Program-made: the position numbers and the translations under genes
Assembly (NCBI GenBank): GCA_025980665.1
Contig: JAICXC010000024.1
Location: 1 to 49,373, forward strand
DNA from: Bryobacteraceae bacterium
Lineage (GTDB): Bacteria > Acidobacteriota > Terriglobia > Bryobacterales > Bryobacteraceae
Direction: 5' to 3'
DNA length: 49,373 nucleotides
Notes under the pieces: model-generated
The model's database searches: none
What the model was told of the DNA's origin: nothing
The model's input: the letters and a program-made list of their open reading frames with translations, nothing else
Shown here: positions 1 to 7,754 of the stretch, piece by piece
How the letters are laid out: every line of letters starts with the position of its first letter
Numbering within the stretch: the stretch's first letter is position 1

Positions 1-62
1 ACCTGGACTCCAAAGACGGAGTTCCGGAAGGTCCACTGGTTGTAACTCTTTGAGGTATTTGG

Positions 63-137
63 TCGGGCTGCCGGGATTTGAACCCGGGACCTCTTGCACC
101 CCAAGCAAGCGCGCTAGCCAGGCTGCGCCACAGCCCG
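63..137 (-). tRNA. tRNA-Pro (anticodon GGG)
   Basis: Read on the minus strand, this 75-nt stretch folds as a full cloverleaf. The 7-bp acceptor stem is CGGGCTG/CAGCCCG with discriminator A. The D arm has GCGC/GCGC stems. The anticodon stem CTTGC/GCAAG encloses loop TTGGGGT, giving anticodon GGG, and the T arm is CCGGG-TTCAAAT-CCCGG. The anticodon reads proline CCC/CCU codons. CCA is not encoded. Assignment is direct from the structure. Confidence 0.96.
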
Positions 138-216
138 AATGTATCAGTCTAGCACCTCGCTGCAAGTGCGCCTTCTAGACTCGCGGGTAAGATCCTCTCC
201 GCGCTACCATCGGCAT

Positions 217-363
217 ATGGAGCAAGACGGAATCCGGACTTGCGATTCCTGCGGGCAGCGAATCCCCCCGATGTCCAAGCTGGCGACGCGCCAGGATAAC
301 AAAGACCTGTGTCTCGCGTGCCAGATTCACCTCGCTCAGATCCAGAAGGGACTCCGGCACTAG
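217..363 (+). CDS. Small zinc-ribbon protein (48 aa)
   Basis: This is a 48-residue protein with two CxxC pairs (C-D-S-C near residue 8 and C-L-A-C near residue 32) separated by about 20 residues. That is the usual spacing of a treble-clef or zinc-ribbon zinc site. The rest is hydrophilic and there is no signal peptide. The ATG at 217 was preferred over one at 139 because the upstream 26 residues overlap the tRNA flank and have no protein-like character. It ends 7 bases before the M28 peptidase gene on the same strand, so the two may be co-transcribed. No function can be assigned beyond probable zinc binding. Confidence 0.55.
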   Translation: MEQDGIRTCDSCGQRIPPMSKLATRQDNKDLCLACQIHLAQIQKGLRH

Positions 364-370
364 AATCACC

Positions 371-1987
371 ATGAAGGTTACCGTCATTTTTCTTTTGTCG
401 GCTCTCTTTGCTTCTGCGCAGATGACCGAAGTCTCCGGTGAGCGCATCCGCGCGCACGTCAAGTTTCTATCCAGCGACCTGCTCGAAGGGCGCGCTCCAG
501 GCTCACGTGGCGGCGATCTCGCCACCGAGTACATCGCCACGCAGTTCGCGCTACTGGCTCTGAAACCGGCCGGCGACAAGGGGACGTACTTTCAGAAATT
601 TACCCTGGTCGGCGTCGATCCGCAGCCGGATTCTCAGCTCTCCCTGGTCCCCAACACGGGTGCCGCGATTTCCCCCAAATGGCTCGACGAATTCGTCGGT
701 GTCACCTATCAGCAGCGTCCCGATGCCCAGTTCGACGCGCCCGCAGTGTTCGTGGGACACGGCATTGTTGCCCCCGAGTACAAGTGGGACGATTATCAGG
801 ACATCGATGTACGCGGCAAAGTGGTCGTGTTATTCACCGGCGAGCCGCCCTCGAACGATCCGAAGTTTTTTACGGGCGACGCGCTCACCTACTACGGACG
901 CTGGACCTATAAATATGAGGAAGCCACGCGCCACGGAGCCGCCGCGGTGATCATCATCCACACGACTCCTACGGCGAGCTATGGCTGGGATGTGGTTCGA
1001 TCCTCATGGGGACGCGAAGACCAGCAAGTAAAGCTGGCTCCGGATGAGCCGGCGATTGCGTTTGCCGGGTGGGTGACCAAAGACGTTGGCGAGAAGATCG
1101 CGGCGACACTTGGCACCAACGTGGATGCTCTGTTAAAACGCGCGGATACCCCAGGCTTCCGCGCTATAGAACTTCCCATGCGGATTCGCGGACGGGCGCC
1201 CGCCAAGGTTCGAACTGTCGAAACGAGTAACGTGATTGGCAAGATCGAGGGCAGCGACGCCAAACTGAAAGAAGAAGCCGTGCTCTTCAGCGCGCATTGG
1301 GATCATCTGGGCATCGGGGAACCAGTCAACGGAGATCGCATCTACAATGGCGCCCTCGACAATGCGTCGGGCTGCGGTATGCTGCTCGAAATCGCCCGGG
1401 CGTGGGCGGCCCTGCCCCAGAAACCGCGCCGGTCGGTGATTTTTCTGGCAGCTGCGGCGGAGGAGGCGGGCTTGCGCGGGTCCTATTATTACGGCCAGCA
1501 TCCCGTGGTACCCGCGGGCAAGACGGCCGCGGCGTTGAACTTCGACATGTTCCTGCCCTACGGTCGCGCGCGCGACGTCACCGTGAACGGCGCGGAGCGG
1601 ACAACCTTGTATCCGATCGTTCAGGAAGCCGCTAAACGTATGGGACTCACGATTTCGCCGGATTCACGCCCGGAAGCCGGACTCTATTACCGCTCGGATC
1701 ATTTTTCGTTCGCACGCGTGGGGATTCCTTCATTCTCAGTGGACCCGGGCGAAGACCTGGTGGGCAAACCTCCTGGGACGGGCCACAAGCTCATCGAAGA
1801 GTTTAACGATAAGAATTATCATCAGCCTTCGGACGAATATCACGAAGATTGGGATTTTGCCGGCATGGAACAGTACGCGCAATTCGGCTTGCTCATCGGC
1901 GTGAACGTGGCAAACTCGCCAAAGCTGCCGACCTGGCACGCAGGCGACGAATTTCTACCTGCTCGACAAAAGAGCGGCGTGCAGTAG
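371..1987 (+). CDS. Exported M28-family zinc metallopeptidase with PA domain
   Basis: The 538-residue protein begins with a signal peptide (MKVTVIFLLSALFASAQ), so it acts outside the cytoplasm. Residues about 90-260 resemble a protease-associated (PA) insert (VFVGHGIVAPEYKWDDY...GKVVVL). The C-terminal half carries the M28 metal and catalytic motifs in order: HWDHLG near 309, LDNASG near 330, AAAEEAG near 365 (catalytic Glu and zinc-ligand Glu), NFDMF near 393 and SDHFSF near 440. M28 enzymes are di-zinc aminopeptidases or carboxypeptidases that release single residues from peptides. This length and the PA insert match the large bacterial aminopeptidase branch. The exact substrate is not visible. 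There is no clear Shine-Dalgarno before the ATG. Confidence 0.92.
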   Translation: MKVTVIFLLSALFASAQMTEVSGERIRAHVKFLSSDLLEGRAPGSRGGDLATEYIATQFALLALKPAGDKGTYFQKFTLVGVDPQPDSQLSLVPNTGAAISPKWLDEFVGVTYQQRPDAQFDAPAVFVGHGIVAPEYKWDDYQDIDVRGKVVVLFTGEPPSNDPKFFTGDALTYYGRWTYKYEEATRHGAAAVIIIHTTPTASYGWDVVRSSWGREDQQVKLAPDEPAIAFAGWVTKDVGEKIAATLGTNVDALLKRADTPGFRAIELPMRIRGRAPAKVRTVETSNVIGKIEGSDAKLKEEAVLFSAHWDHLGIGEPVNGDRIYNGALDNASGCGMLLEIARAWAALPQKPRRSVIFLAAAAEEAGLRGSYYYGQHPVVPAGKTAAALNFDMFLPYGRARDVTVNGAERTTLYPIVQEAAKRMGLTISPDSRPEAGLYYRSDHFSFARVGIPSFSVDPGEDLVGKPPGTGHKLIEEFNDKNYHQPSDEYHEDWDFAGMEQYAQFGLLIGVNVANSPKLPTWHAGDEFLPARQKSGVQ

Positions 1988-2053
1988 GCCCATGGGCGTC
2001 TATTCCCAGCGTTTCGAAGACTCCAGAAAGGGAGAAGCCGTCCTGAGTAGCTG

Positions 2054-2314
2054 TCAGCCGGTAGCCGTTTTGCGGAGCTGACCGTGTTCCGTTTCCGGGT
2101 CTTTGATTTCCGTTCCGCGAACATCTACATCGACGGCGAACATTTGTAGTTTGTGTTCGCCCCATAGCACGGTTACGAGCTCCTGATTGTCCGCAGGGTC
2201 CGGAAGAACCTTGACAATCGCTCCTGCTGGAACTGTGAACGCAGTTCTCTTTGAATGGACCACTTTCACGGCAACAGTGGCACGTTCTAGCCTGAATCGC
2301 GTATCGGTGAGCAT
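2054..2314 (-). CDS. Small conserved hypothetical protein (86 aa)
   Basis: The 86-residue soluble protein has no signal peptide or membrane segment. It has beta-rich alternating hydrophobic character (TVAVKVVHSKRTAFTVPAGAIVKVL, then VTVLWGEHKLQMFAVDVDVRG), like a small barrel or SH3-like fold. From memory, short proteins of this pattern (an N-terminal TRFRLERATVAV-like start, then VPAGAIVKV and MFAxDVxxRG) recur in Acidobacteriota, but no function is known to me. The ATG at 2314 has no good ribosome-binding site. It lies alone between the convergent M28 gene and the cytochrome gene on its own strand. Confidence 0.5.
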   Translation of the reverse strand: MLTDTRFRLERATVAVKVVHSKRTAFTVPAGAIVKVLPDPADNQELVTVLWGEHKLQMFAVDVDVRGTEIKDPETEHGQLRKTATG

Positions 2315-2426
2315 CGTAATTCAAGCATAGGCCTCACAACCCAGTACCACAACTAGGTACAGCACTAGGTGGGACGGTATGCAAAGGACCACCCTTGATG
2401 GCATTACCGTTAGCAGCGCGTTTCGA

Positions 2427-2900
2427 TTATTTCTTTTCCTGCTTCGCTGCGTCAACGATGGCGTTCAGTGTCGGAATGTCCTTCAATTCGGGTGCCGTGC
2501 TTTTGAAGGTCCGAATGTAGGCATAGATATCCTTCGCCTGCTTATCGGATAGAGCAGTATCGCTGAAACTCGGCATGGAAGTCGATGGAGCAAGCGGCGC
2601 TACGTTTGCCCGCCCCCGGAGGAATGTGACAAAACCCTGCTCGGTCGCGAGGTTCCCCCATCGTCCTACGAAGGCCCGCGCTCCGGTCTCTCCGTTGTAG
2701 CCGTGGCAGGCATAGCAGCCGTAAGTGGCGTACAGGGCCTTCCCAGAGGCTGCGTTTCCGGTGACCGGACTGGTCGGCGCGGGAACATTCGCGACCGGCG
2801 CGCCGCCCCGACCACCGCCTCCGCGCCCGCCCTGAGCGTTCAGAGTTACGGCAGGCGCCGTCAGTGCGATGAGCGCCACGAACACGTAGTATTTCTTCAT
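2427..2900 (-). CDS. Exported monoheme c-type cytochrome with Gly/Arg-rich N-terminus
   Basis: This is a 157-residue class I cytochrome c. Residues 1-23 form a Sec signal peptide ending in NAQ. The mature N-terminus opens at once with the Gly/Arg run GGRGGGGRGG (24-33) and a Pro/Ala linker. The heme site CYACH is at residues 62-66, and a later SMPSF segment supplies the likely Met axial ligand. The C-terminal helix (DIYAYIRTFK) is typical of the fold. The gene starts 32 bases after the stop of the ThDP enzyme gene on the same strand, so the two form an operon. The likely role is periplasmic electron carrier, probably for the enzyme encoded just upstream. That partnership is inference from position and from the shared Gly/Arg motif. 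Confidence 0.88.
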   Translation of the reverse strand: MKKYYVFVALIALTAPAVTLNAQGGRGGGGRGGAPVANVPAPTSPVTGNAASGKALYATYGCYACHGYNGETGARAFVGRWGNLATEQGFVTFLRGRANVAPLAPSTSMPSFSDTALSDKQAKDIYAYIRTFKSTAPELKDIPTLNAIVDAAKQEKK

Positions 2901-2932
2901 TTGTAATTCCTTGGCAGTTCCTTGACAATTCT

Positions 2933-4879
2933 TTAACGGGGCTGCGTGATTACGTCGATCAAATAGGGCTCACCACGTTTTGCCGAGGCTACGCCCCGCT
3001 TCAATGCGGCCGATAACTTTGTCGGATCGGTAATCGGACCCTCTCCAGCCATCCCGTAACCCGCGGCCATCTTTGCGTAGTCGAGGTACGGATCGCGAAG
3101 CGTGCTGCCGATGTGTGCGCGATCATCGCCACGTCCGCGGACACCGGCCATATATTCGACGAACATGTATTCCTGATGCCAAGCGCGATTGTTGTGCATC
3201 ACCGTGAGCATAGGTAGCTTGTGATGGACTGCCGTCCATAGAACACCCGGTGAGTAATTCAGATCGCCATCGGTTTGGACGTTGACCACAATCCGATTCC
3301 GGGCCTTCGCCGCCAGCGCGGCACCCACCGACGCCGGAGCACCGTAACCCATGCCGCCGGCTCCTTGGCCTCCTAGGTAGCTATACGGCTTGTTGTGATC
3401 CCACAGCTGCACATGATGGCCGCCGGAGAAATTGCTGGGAGACGCTAAGCACCAGTCTTCATTCATGATCAGCGGCCAGAGTTCCGCATAGATTCGAGCG
3501 GTGCTGATAGGAGTGCCGTTCCATCCCGCCCTTTTACTTTCGACAGCCTGCGTGATGGCCGTCAGGCGAGCCTCATGGTTGGCGGTCGTATGCTTGGCGA
3601 TGCGCGCTTGAATCCGCGCCTTCTGATCGGACGTCAGTTGGCGATTCACTTCTTCGATGATGAGGGGAAGACTCGCCTCGGCATCGGCCTCGATGGGAGG
3701 TGCCGCGGCCGCACCGCCTCTGCCTCCTCTACCGCCGCCTCCTCTGCCACCGGCGCCAGGCACCGTCCCACCGAAACCGATGTGCACTGTGTCCCGTGTA
3801 GCGGCCGTTTTCGACAGCGCTGGACCGGTGATGGAAGCCTGTGCGCCGCCTGTTTCAAGACCCAGAGTGTAGTCGTAAGTCGTGTCAGCGCCCGGACCAC
3901 AAAGATGATGACGTTGCGGGAAACTCATGGGCCCGCCGGTTGCCGCCGTGCTGGTCGACGCTCCCACCAGTTCGGCAAGCTCCACCGATCGCTGAACGCC
4001 CTCGGGTGTTCGCAAACGTCCAACAGCGATTCTTGGATTCTGAGCCTCCACCAGACCTTTTGCGATCTCCTTCGCGCGAGTGGCGTCGATGGTCACAAAT
4101 ACTGGCGGTTTATACGCCGGAATCTTGGTATTCGGAGCGTTGTCCTTTTGAATCTCGCTCCCCAGCACCACCAGCGTCGGTCCCATCGGCGGCGTGATGG
4201 CCTCATTGTACGCACGCTGAATGGCTACCAGGGCCTCATCGATGGTCTTCGGCTCTGCGTCCCACTTCGTATAGCTCCGGACCATCCCGGCCATATCGTG
4301 GGCGGTATGCGCGGCAATAAAGTCCGGGTCATTGCCGGCGATCATCAAGACCGGCACGCGGTCATAGTAGGCCTGGTACACCGACATGGCCCCGTGCTGA
4401 ATTCCAATCGTGCCGTGCAGCAACGCCAGCATGGGTTTGCCTTCGGCCTTGGCGTAGCCGTGAGCCATGGTCACCGCCGACTCTTCATGCAGCGCGGTGA
4501 TGAACTCCGGCATCCGGTTCGGCGGATTGCCGTAGTTGATGAAGGACTCCTGGAGGCCTTCGAAACTCGATCCGGGGTTGGCGGCGACATATTCGATGCC
4601 GAGCTCGCGAATGGTCTGGACCATAAGATCCGAGCCAGGCCGCGTGATTGTATGGGCGGTCGCCGGGGGCCGGACATTCCCCGTTTCGCGATCGATCTGC
4701 GCCTGCGTGGGAGCCGGTACGCCGGCCGCTCCCGGGGAAGGAGCGCCGGTTCCAGTGTTCTGTGCCTGAGCGTTCACGAGTGGGGGTGTTACCAGCGCGG
4801 CTGCTCCGGCTGCTGCTCCAGCCGCTGCGTTCCTAAGGAAGCCGCGACGACCAACGGAGGTCTTGTTTGATTTCGCCAT
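2933..4879 (-). CDS. Tat-exported thiamine-diphosphate-dependent enzyme (acetolactate synthase/benzoylformate decarboxylase superfamily)
   Basis: The 648-residue protein starts at the ATG at 4879, which follows GGAAAGGTAG. An upstream in-frame extension lacks this site and would hide the signal. Residues 1-38 form a Tat signal (S-V-G-R-R-G-F-L-R, then an Ala-rich core). The mature part has the three-domain ThDP layout. The pyrimidine-binding domain has the activating Glu at E132 in HEESAVTMAHGYA. The central domain spans about residues 230-370. The diphosphate-binding domain has the GDL...NN metal/ThDP motif at 538-564. A Gly/Arg-rich insert (about 375-392) separates the last two domains. Family members are usually cytoplasmic lyases or carboligases. 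Folding with cofactor before Tat export fits a periplasmic ThDP enzyme. The substrate is unknown. A cytochrome c gene follows directly. Confidence 0.87.
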   Translation of the reverse strand: MAKSNKTSVGRRGFLRNAAAGAAAGAAALVTPPLVNAQAQNTGTGAPSPGAAGVPAPTQAQIDRETGNVRPPATAHTITRPGSDLMVQTIRELGIEYVAANPGSSFEGLQESFINYGNPPNRMPEFITALHEESAVTMAHGYAKAEGKPMLALLHGTIGIQHGAMSVYQAYYDRVPVLMIAGNDPDFIAAHTAHDMAGMVRSYTKWDAEPKTIDEALVAIQRAYNEAITPPMGPTLVVLGSEIQKDNAPNTKIPAYKPPVFVTIDATRAKEIAKGLVEAQNPRIAVGRLRTPEGVQRSVELAELVGASTSTAATGGPMSFPQRHHLCGPGADTTYDYTLGLETGGAQASITGPALSKTAATRDTVHIGFGGTVPGAGGRGGGGRGGRGGAAAAPPIEADAEASLPLIIEEVNRQLTSDQKARIQARIAKHTTANHEARLTAITQAVESKRAGWNGTPISTARIYAELWPLIMNEDWCLASPSNFSGGHHVQLWDHNKPYSYLGGQGAGGMGYGAPASVGAALAAKARNRIVVNVQTDGDLNYSPGVLWTAVHHKLPMLTVMHNNRAWHQEYMFVEYMAGVRGRGDDRAHIGSTLRDPYLDYAKMAAGYGMAGEGPITDPTKLSAALKRGVASAKRGEPYLIDVITQPR

Positions 4880-5029
4880 GATCTCTACCTTTCCGTCCTC
4901 AGCAAGGATCGCGTAATAGAACCTGATCGATTCTATCGTAGCTGACACCAGTGTGCCGACTAGCTGCCAAATCGGAGAAGTGTCACCTACCCTTAGAAGG
5001 GCCTGAGACCCTTCCCTACGCCACCTCGG

Positions 5030-6406
5030 TCAGTGAGCCATAGCCTCGGACCCTGGTTTGTTTTTCTTAGCAAAGAACAGCAGCCCGATCGCAAGCAGGC
5101 ACAGCACACCCATGATCCAATACGTATCGATACACGCGAGCACGGTTGCTTGGCGTTGTACGGTCGAATATATCTGACCGTAGGCTTGCCGCGTGGCATC
5201 GGCTGCACTGTTTCTTGAGCTGAAATGGCTTGTCATCCCGGCCAGCGCATGTTGGATGTGGGGATTAGCTGGGAACGTGTTTCGCGCAAGATAAAACTGA
5301 TGCTCCTGTTGGCGGCGTGCGATCAATGTTGTTACGGCCGAAATGCCGACGCTTCCCGCGAGATTGCGCATGAGGTTCAAAAGCCCAGAAACCTGGTTAC
5401 TTGCTTCCGGTGGTGTTCCAACGAACGCGATCGTGTTAATCGGAACGAACAGAAAAGCCAGGCCCGCCGCCTGATAACAGCGCCACAACATTGCCGTGTG
5501 GTAATCAGCACGGTGGTGCCGTACAGTGTTGCCCCCAGCATGAGCATGAGCATGAGCAGGTTGGATACGGCGAAATTGGAATTGCGCAACAGACGCAAAT
5601 TCAAAATCGGATATTTGCTGTTCAACTCCCGAATCGTGAAGCTAACCAAAGCTGCGCACGACACGATCGTGAAAATCGTAATCAAGGACGAGCTAAACCA
5701 ATCTTCGCGCTGGCCCTTGTCAAATACCACTTGTAATGCTCCGAGTCCGGTGCCAACCAATACAAGGCCCGTGAAGTCGATGGGATGGCGTCTTGATTCC
5801 TTCTTGGCTTTCACCATGTGAGGCGGATCCTGCACTATGAAGTTGGTGAGAAAGAGAGATAGCAGCCCGAAAGGGACATTCACATAGAAGATCCACCGCC
5901 AACTGTAGTTGTCGGTAATCCATCCCCCAGAGTCGGGCCGATAGCAGGCGCCAGCACGACCGCCATTCCGTATACGCAAATGCCATCCCGCGTTTCACCG
6001 GCGGAAAGGTGTCGGCCAGGATCGCTTGCTCGCTGGGGCCCAGTCCGCCGCCTCCGACTCCTTGGAGGACTCGAAACAGTACGAGAATTCCCAGACTCGG
6101 CGCCAAGCCACAAAGAAAAGAGCTGGCCGTGAACAAGGCTACCCCCGACATGTAGAAACGTTTCCGCCCAAACCGCTCGCTAAACCACGCTGACATGGGC
6201 AGGACTATCGCATTCGAGATCAGGTAACTAGTGAGTACCCAAGTAGACTCGTCTTGTCCCGCGGAGAGTCCACCCGCGATGTGGGGAAGGGCCACATTTG
6301 CGATCGAGGTATCCATCACTTCCATGAAAGTGGCGAGAGTTACCGTCAAAGCGACGGCCCAAGGATCGTGACCAGGATGAAATCCTGCAGTCTCCTCGTT
6401 CGTCAT
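5030..6406 (-). pseudogene. Broken DHA2-family MFS multidrug efflux pump (EmrB-like)
   Basis: The conceptual protein matches EmrB/QacA-type 14-TM proton-drug antiporters. It starts MTNEETAGFHPG, with TM1 and the D-T-S-I-A-N-V-A-L-P motif, and later carries RVLQGVGGGGLGP (motif C region) and GLAFLFVPINTIAF. The reading frame is broken three times. One base is missing after GCATTTGC (about 5967-5972), and one G is missing from a G run (5924-5928 on the plus strand). Near 5490 the sequence jumps from the GTTVLI helix directly to RCYQAAGLAFLFVP in another frame. Homologues carry roughly 75-80 residues there, so about two or three helices are deleted. The first two could be sequencing errors. The third cannot be explained that way. 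The adjacent EmrA-like and TolC-like genes are intact. Confidence 0.85.
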
Positions 6407-6423
6407 GGAAGTTTCCGGGCCCG

Positions 6424-7752
6424 CTATTCGACTCGTACTTTTGGCTCAACCGACATACCCGGACGCAATCGATCGAGCCCGTTCTGGTTGGGCTTGAATC
6501 GAATCCGCACGGGCAACCGCTGTACGACTTTTACGAAGTTTCCGGTGGCGTTTTCTGGAGGTAACAAGCTGGTTATCGCGCCGCTCGCGGCCGGGAGACT
6601 CTCAACATATCCATCGAAATCCGCCTTGAGAGCATCCACGTGAAGACGAACGCTTTGACCAGGGCTCATCCGCCGAAGCTGTGTTTCCTTGAAGTTCGCG
6701 GTTACCCATAGGTCGTCGATCTGGGTTATCAGCACCACCTGCTGGCCAGGTTCGACGTGCTGACCAACTTCAGCGGATCGTTTGGCGACGATTCCATTCA
6801 CCGGTGACTGGATTTTTACGTAGGACAGATTTAAGCGGGCCTGATCGAGCTGAGCACGCGCGGTTTGGATAGCAGCTTGACGAACTGCGACATTGGCCTT
6901 CTGCATTTCTACCTGCCGCGGGGCGTTCTGGCTGGCCTCCTCAGCACGTTGCTGCGCCTGTGTGAGCTGAGCGCGTGCCTGATCGGCCTCGCGCGCGGCA
7001 GCCTTTGCCGTGGCCTGATTCGCTGCTACGGCCGCAGCCAGCGCCTTCGCATTGGCGACCACCTGATCAAACTGTTCGCGAGGCACCTCGTCCTTCTCCG
7101 CCAAAGGACGATAACGCTCAACGTCAGCTTGCGCCTTGGCGCTGTTCGCCTCCGATTCACTCACTTTCGCGAGCGCTGCTTCATAGTTGTGATCCGCGGC
7201 TGCCACGGCAGCTTCGGCGTTGGTGACGTCGCCGGCCGCGGTAGCGATTGCCGTTCTCGTGTTGGTTTCGGTGACGGGAACATTCGGCCGCTGCGCTTGG
7301 CTTTGGGCTTGTGCTTGCGCCAATTGGCTCTGTGCAACGGCCAGAGCTACCTTACTATCACGAGGATCCAGATCTGCGAGAACCTGGCCGGCCTTGACGA
7401 ATTGATTCTCCTCCACGTAGACGCCCGTGAGCGTGCCGGAAACTCGGGCGGTAATCGCATTAATATGGCCGTCCACTTGGGCATCGTCAGTGTCTTCGAA
7501 CTGGCGGGAATACAGCCAGTACGCTATCCCTGCCGCGACCACCACCAGGACGAGAATGATCAGCAAGATCTTGCGGAGCGGATGGGGCTTCTTCGGTTCC
7601 TCTGGTTTCTGCTCGTTATCCTCCGACTTTTTGTCGTCCTCCTTCTTTTCTTCGGCACGTCCTTTCTGCTGCTCTTCGCGGAGATGGCGAATTTCCTCGC
7701 GAAGCTCTTCGATTTCGTGCTCCGACGCGTATGTCATTCGGTCGTTTGCCAT
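6424..7752 (-). CDS. EmrA/HlyD-family membrane fusion (periplasmic adaptor) protein
   Basis: The 442-residue adaptor links an inner-membrane pump to a TolC-type channel. The N-terminal 55 residues are cytoplasmic and strongly charged (Glu/Lys-rich, predicted coiled coil), which is longer than in E. coli EmrA. One membrane helix follows (about 62-83, ILLIILVLVVVAAGIAYWLY). Then comes the first half of the lipoyl-like domain (DDAQVDGHINAITARVSGTL), a long Ala/Gln-rich alpha-helical hairpin (about 130-300) and the return strand SPVNGIVAKRSAEVGQHVEPGQ with the C-terminal beta-barrel. The start has a good site (AGGAAAGTAGAT). It lies 17 bases before the EmrB-like pseudogene and 2 bases after the TolC-like gene, so it is the middle gene of a three-gene efflux operon whose own pump is broken. 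Confidence 0.93.
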   Translation of the reverse strand: MANDRMTYASEHEIEELREEIRHLREEQQKGRAEEKKEDDKKSEDNEQKPEEPKKPHPLRKILLIILVLVVVAAGIAYWLYSRQFEDTDDAQVDGHINAITARVSGTLTGVYVEENQFVKAGQVLADLDPRDSKVALAVAQSQLAQAQAQSQAQRPNVPVTETNTRTAIATAAGDVTNAEAAVAAADHNYEAALAKVSESEANSAKAQADVERYRPLAEKDEVPREQFDQVVANAKALAAAVAANQATAKAAAREADQARAQLTQAQQRAEEASQNAPRQVEMQKANVAVRQAAIQTARAQLDQARLNLSYVKIQSPVNGIVAKRSAEVGQHVEPGQQVVLITQIDDLWVTANFKETQLRRMSPGQSVRLHVDALKADFDGYVESLPAASGAITSLLPPENATGNFVKVVQRLPVRIRFKPNQNGLDRLRPGMSVEPKVRVE

Positions 7753-7754
7753 AT

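Noticed and set aside
3575..4870. Long plus-strand open frame (431 codons) opposite the ThDP enzyme gene
   Set aside because: It lies fully antisense to a gene with clear motifs, its translation is Arg/His-rich with no recognisable domain, and high-GC codon structure makes long antisense frames common here.
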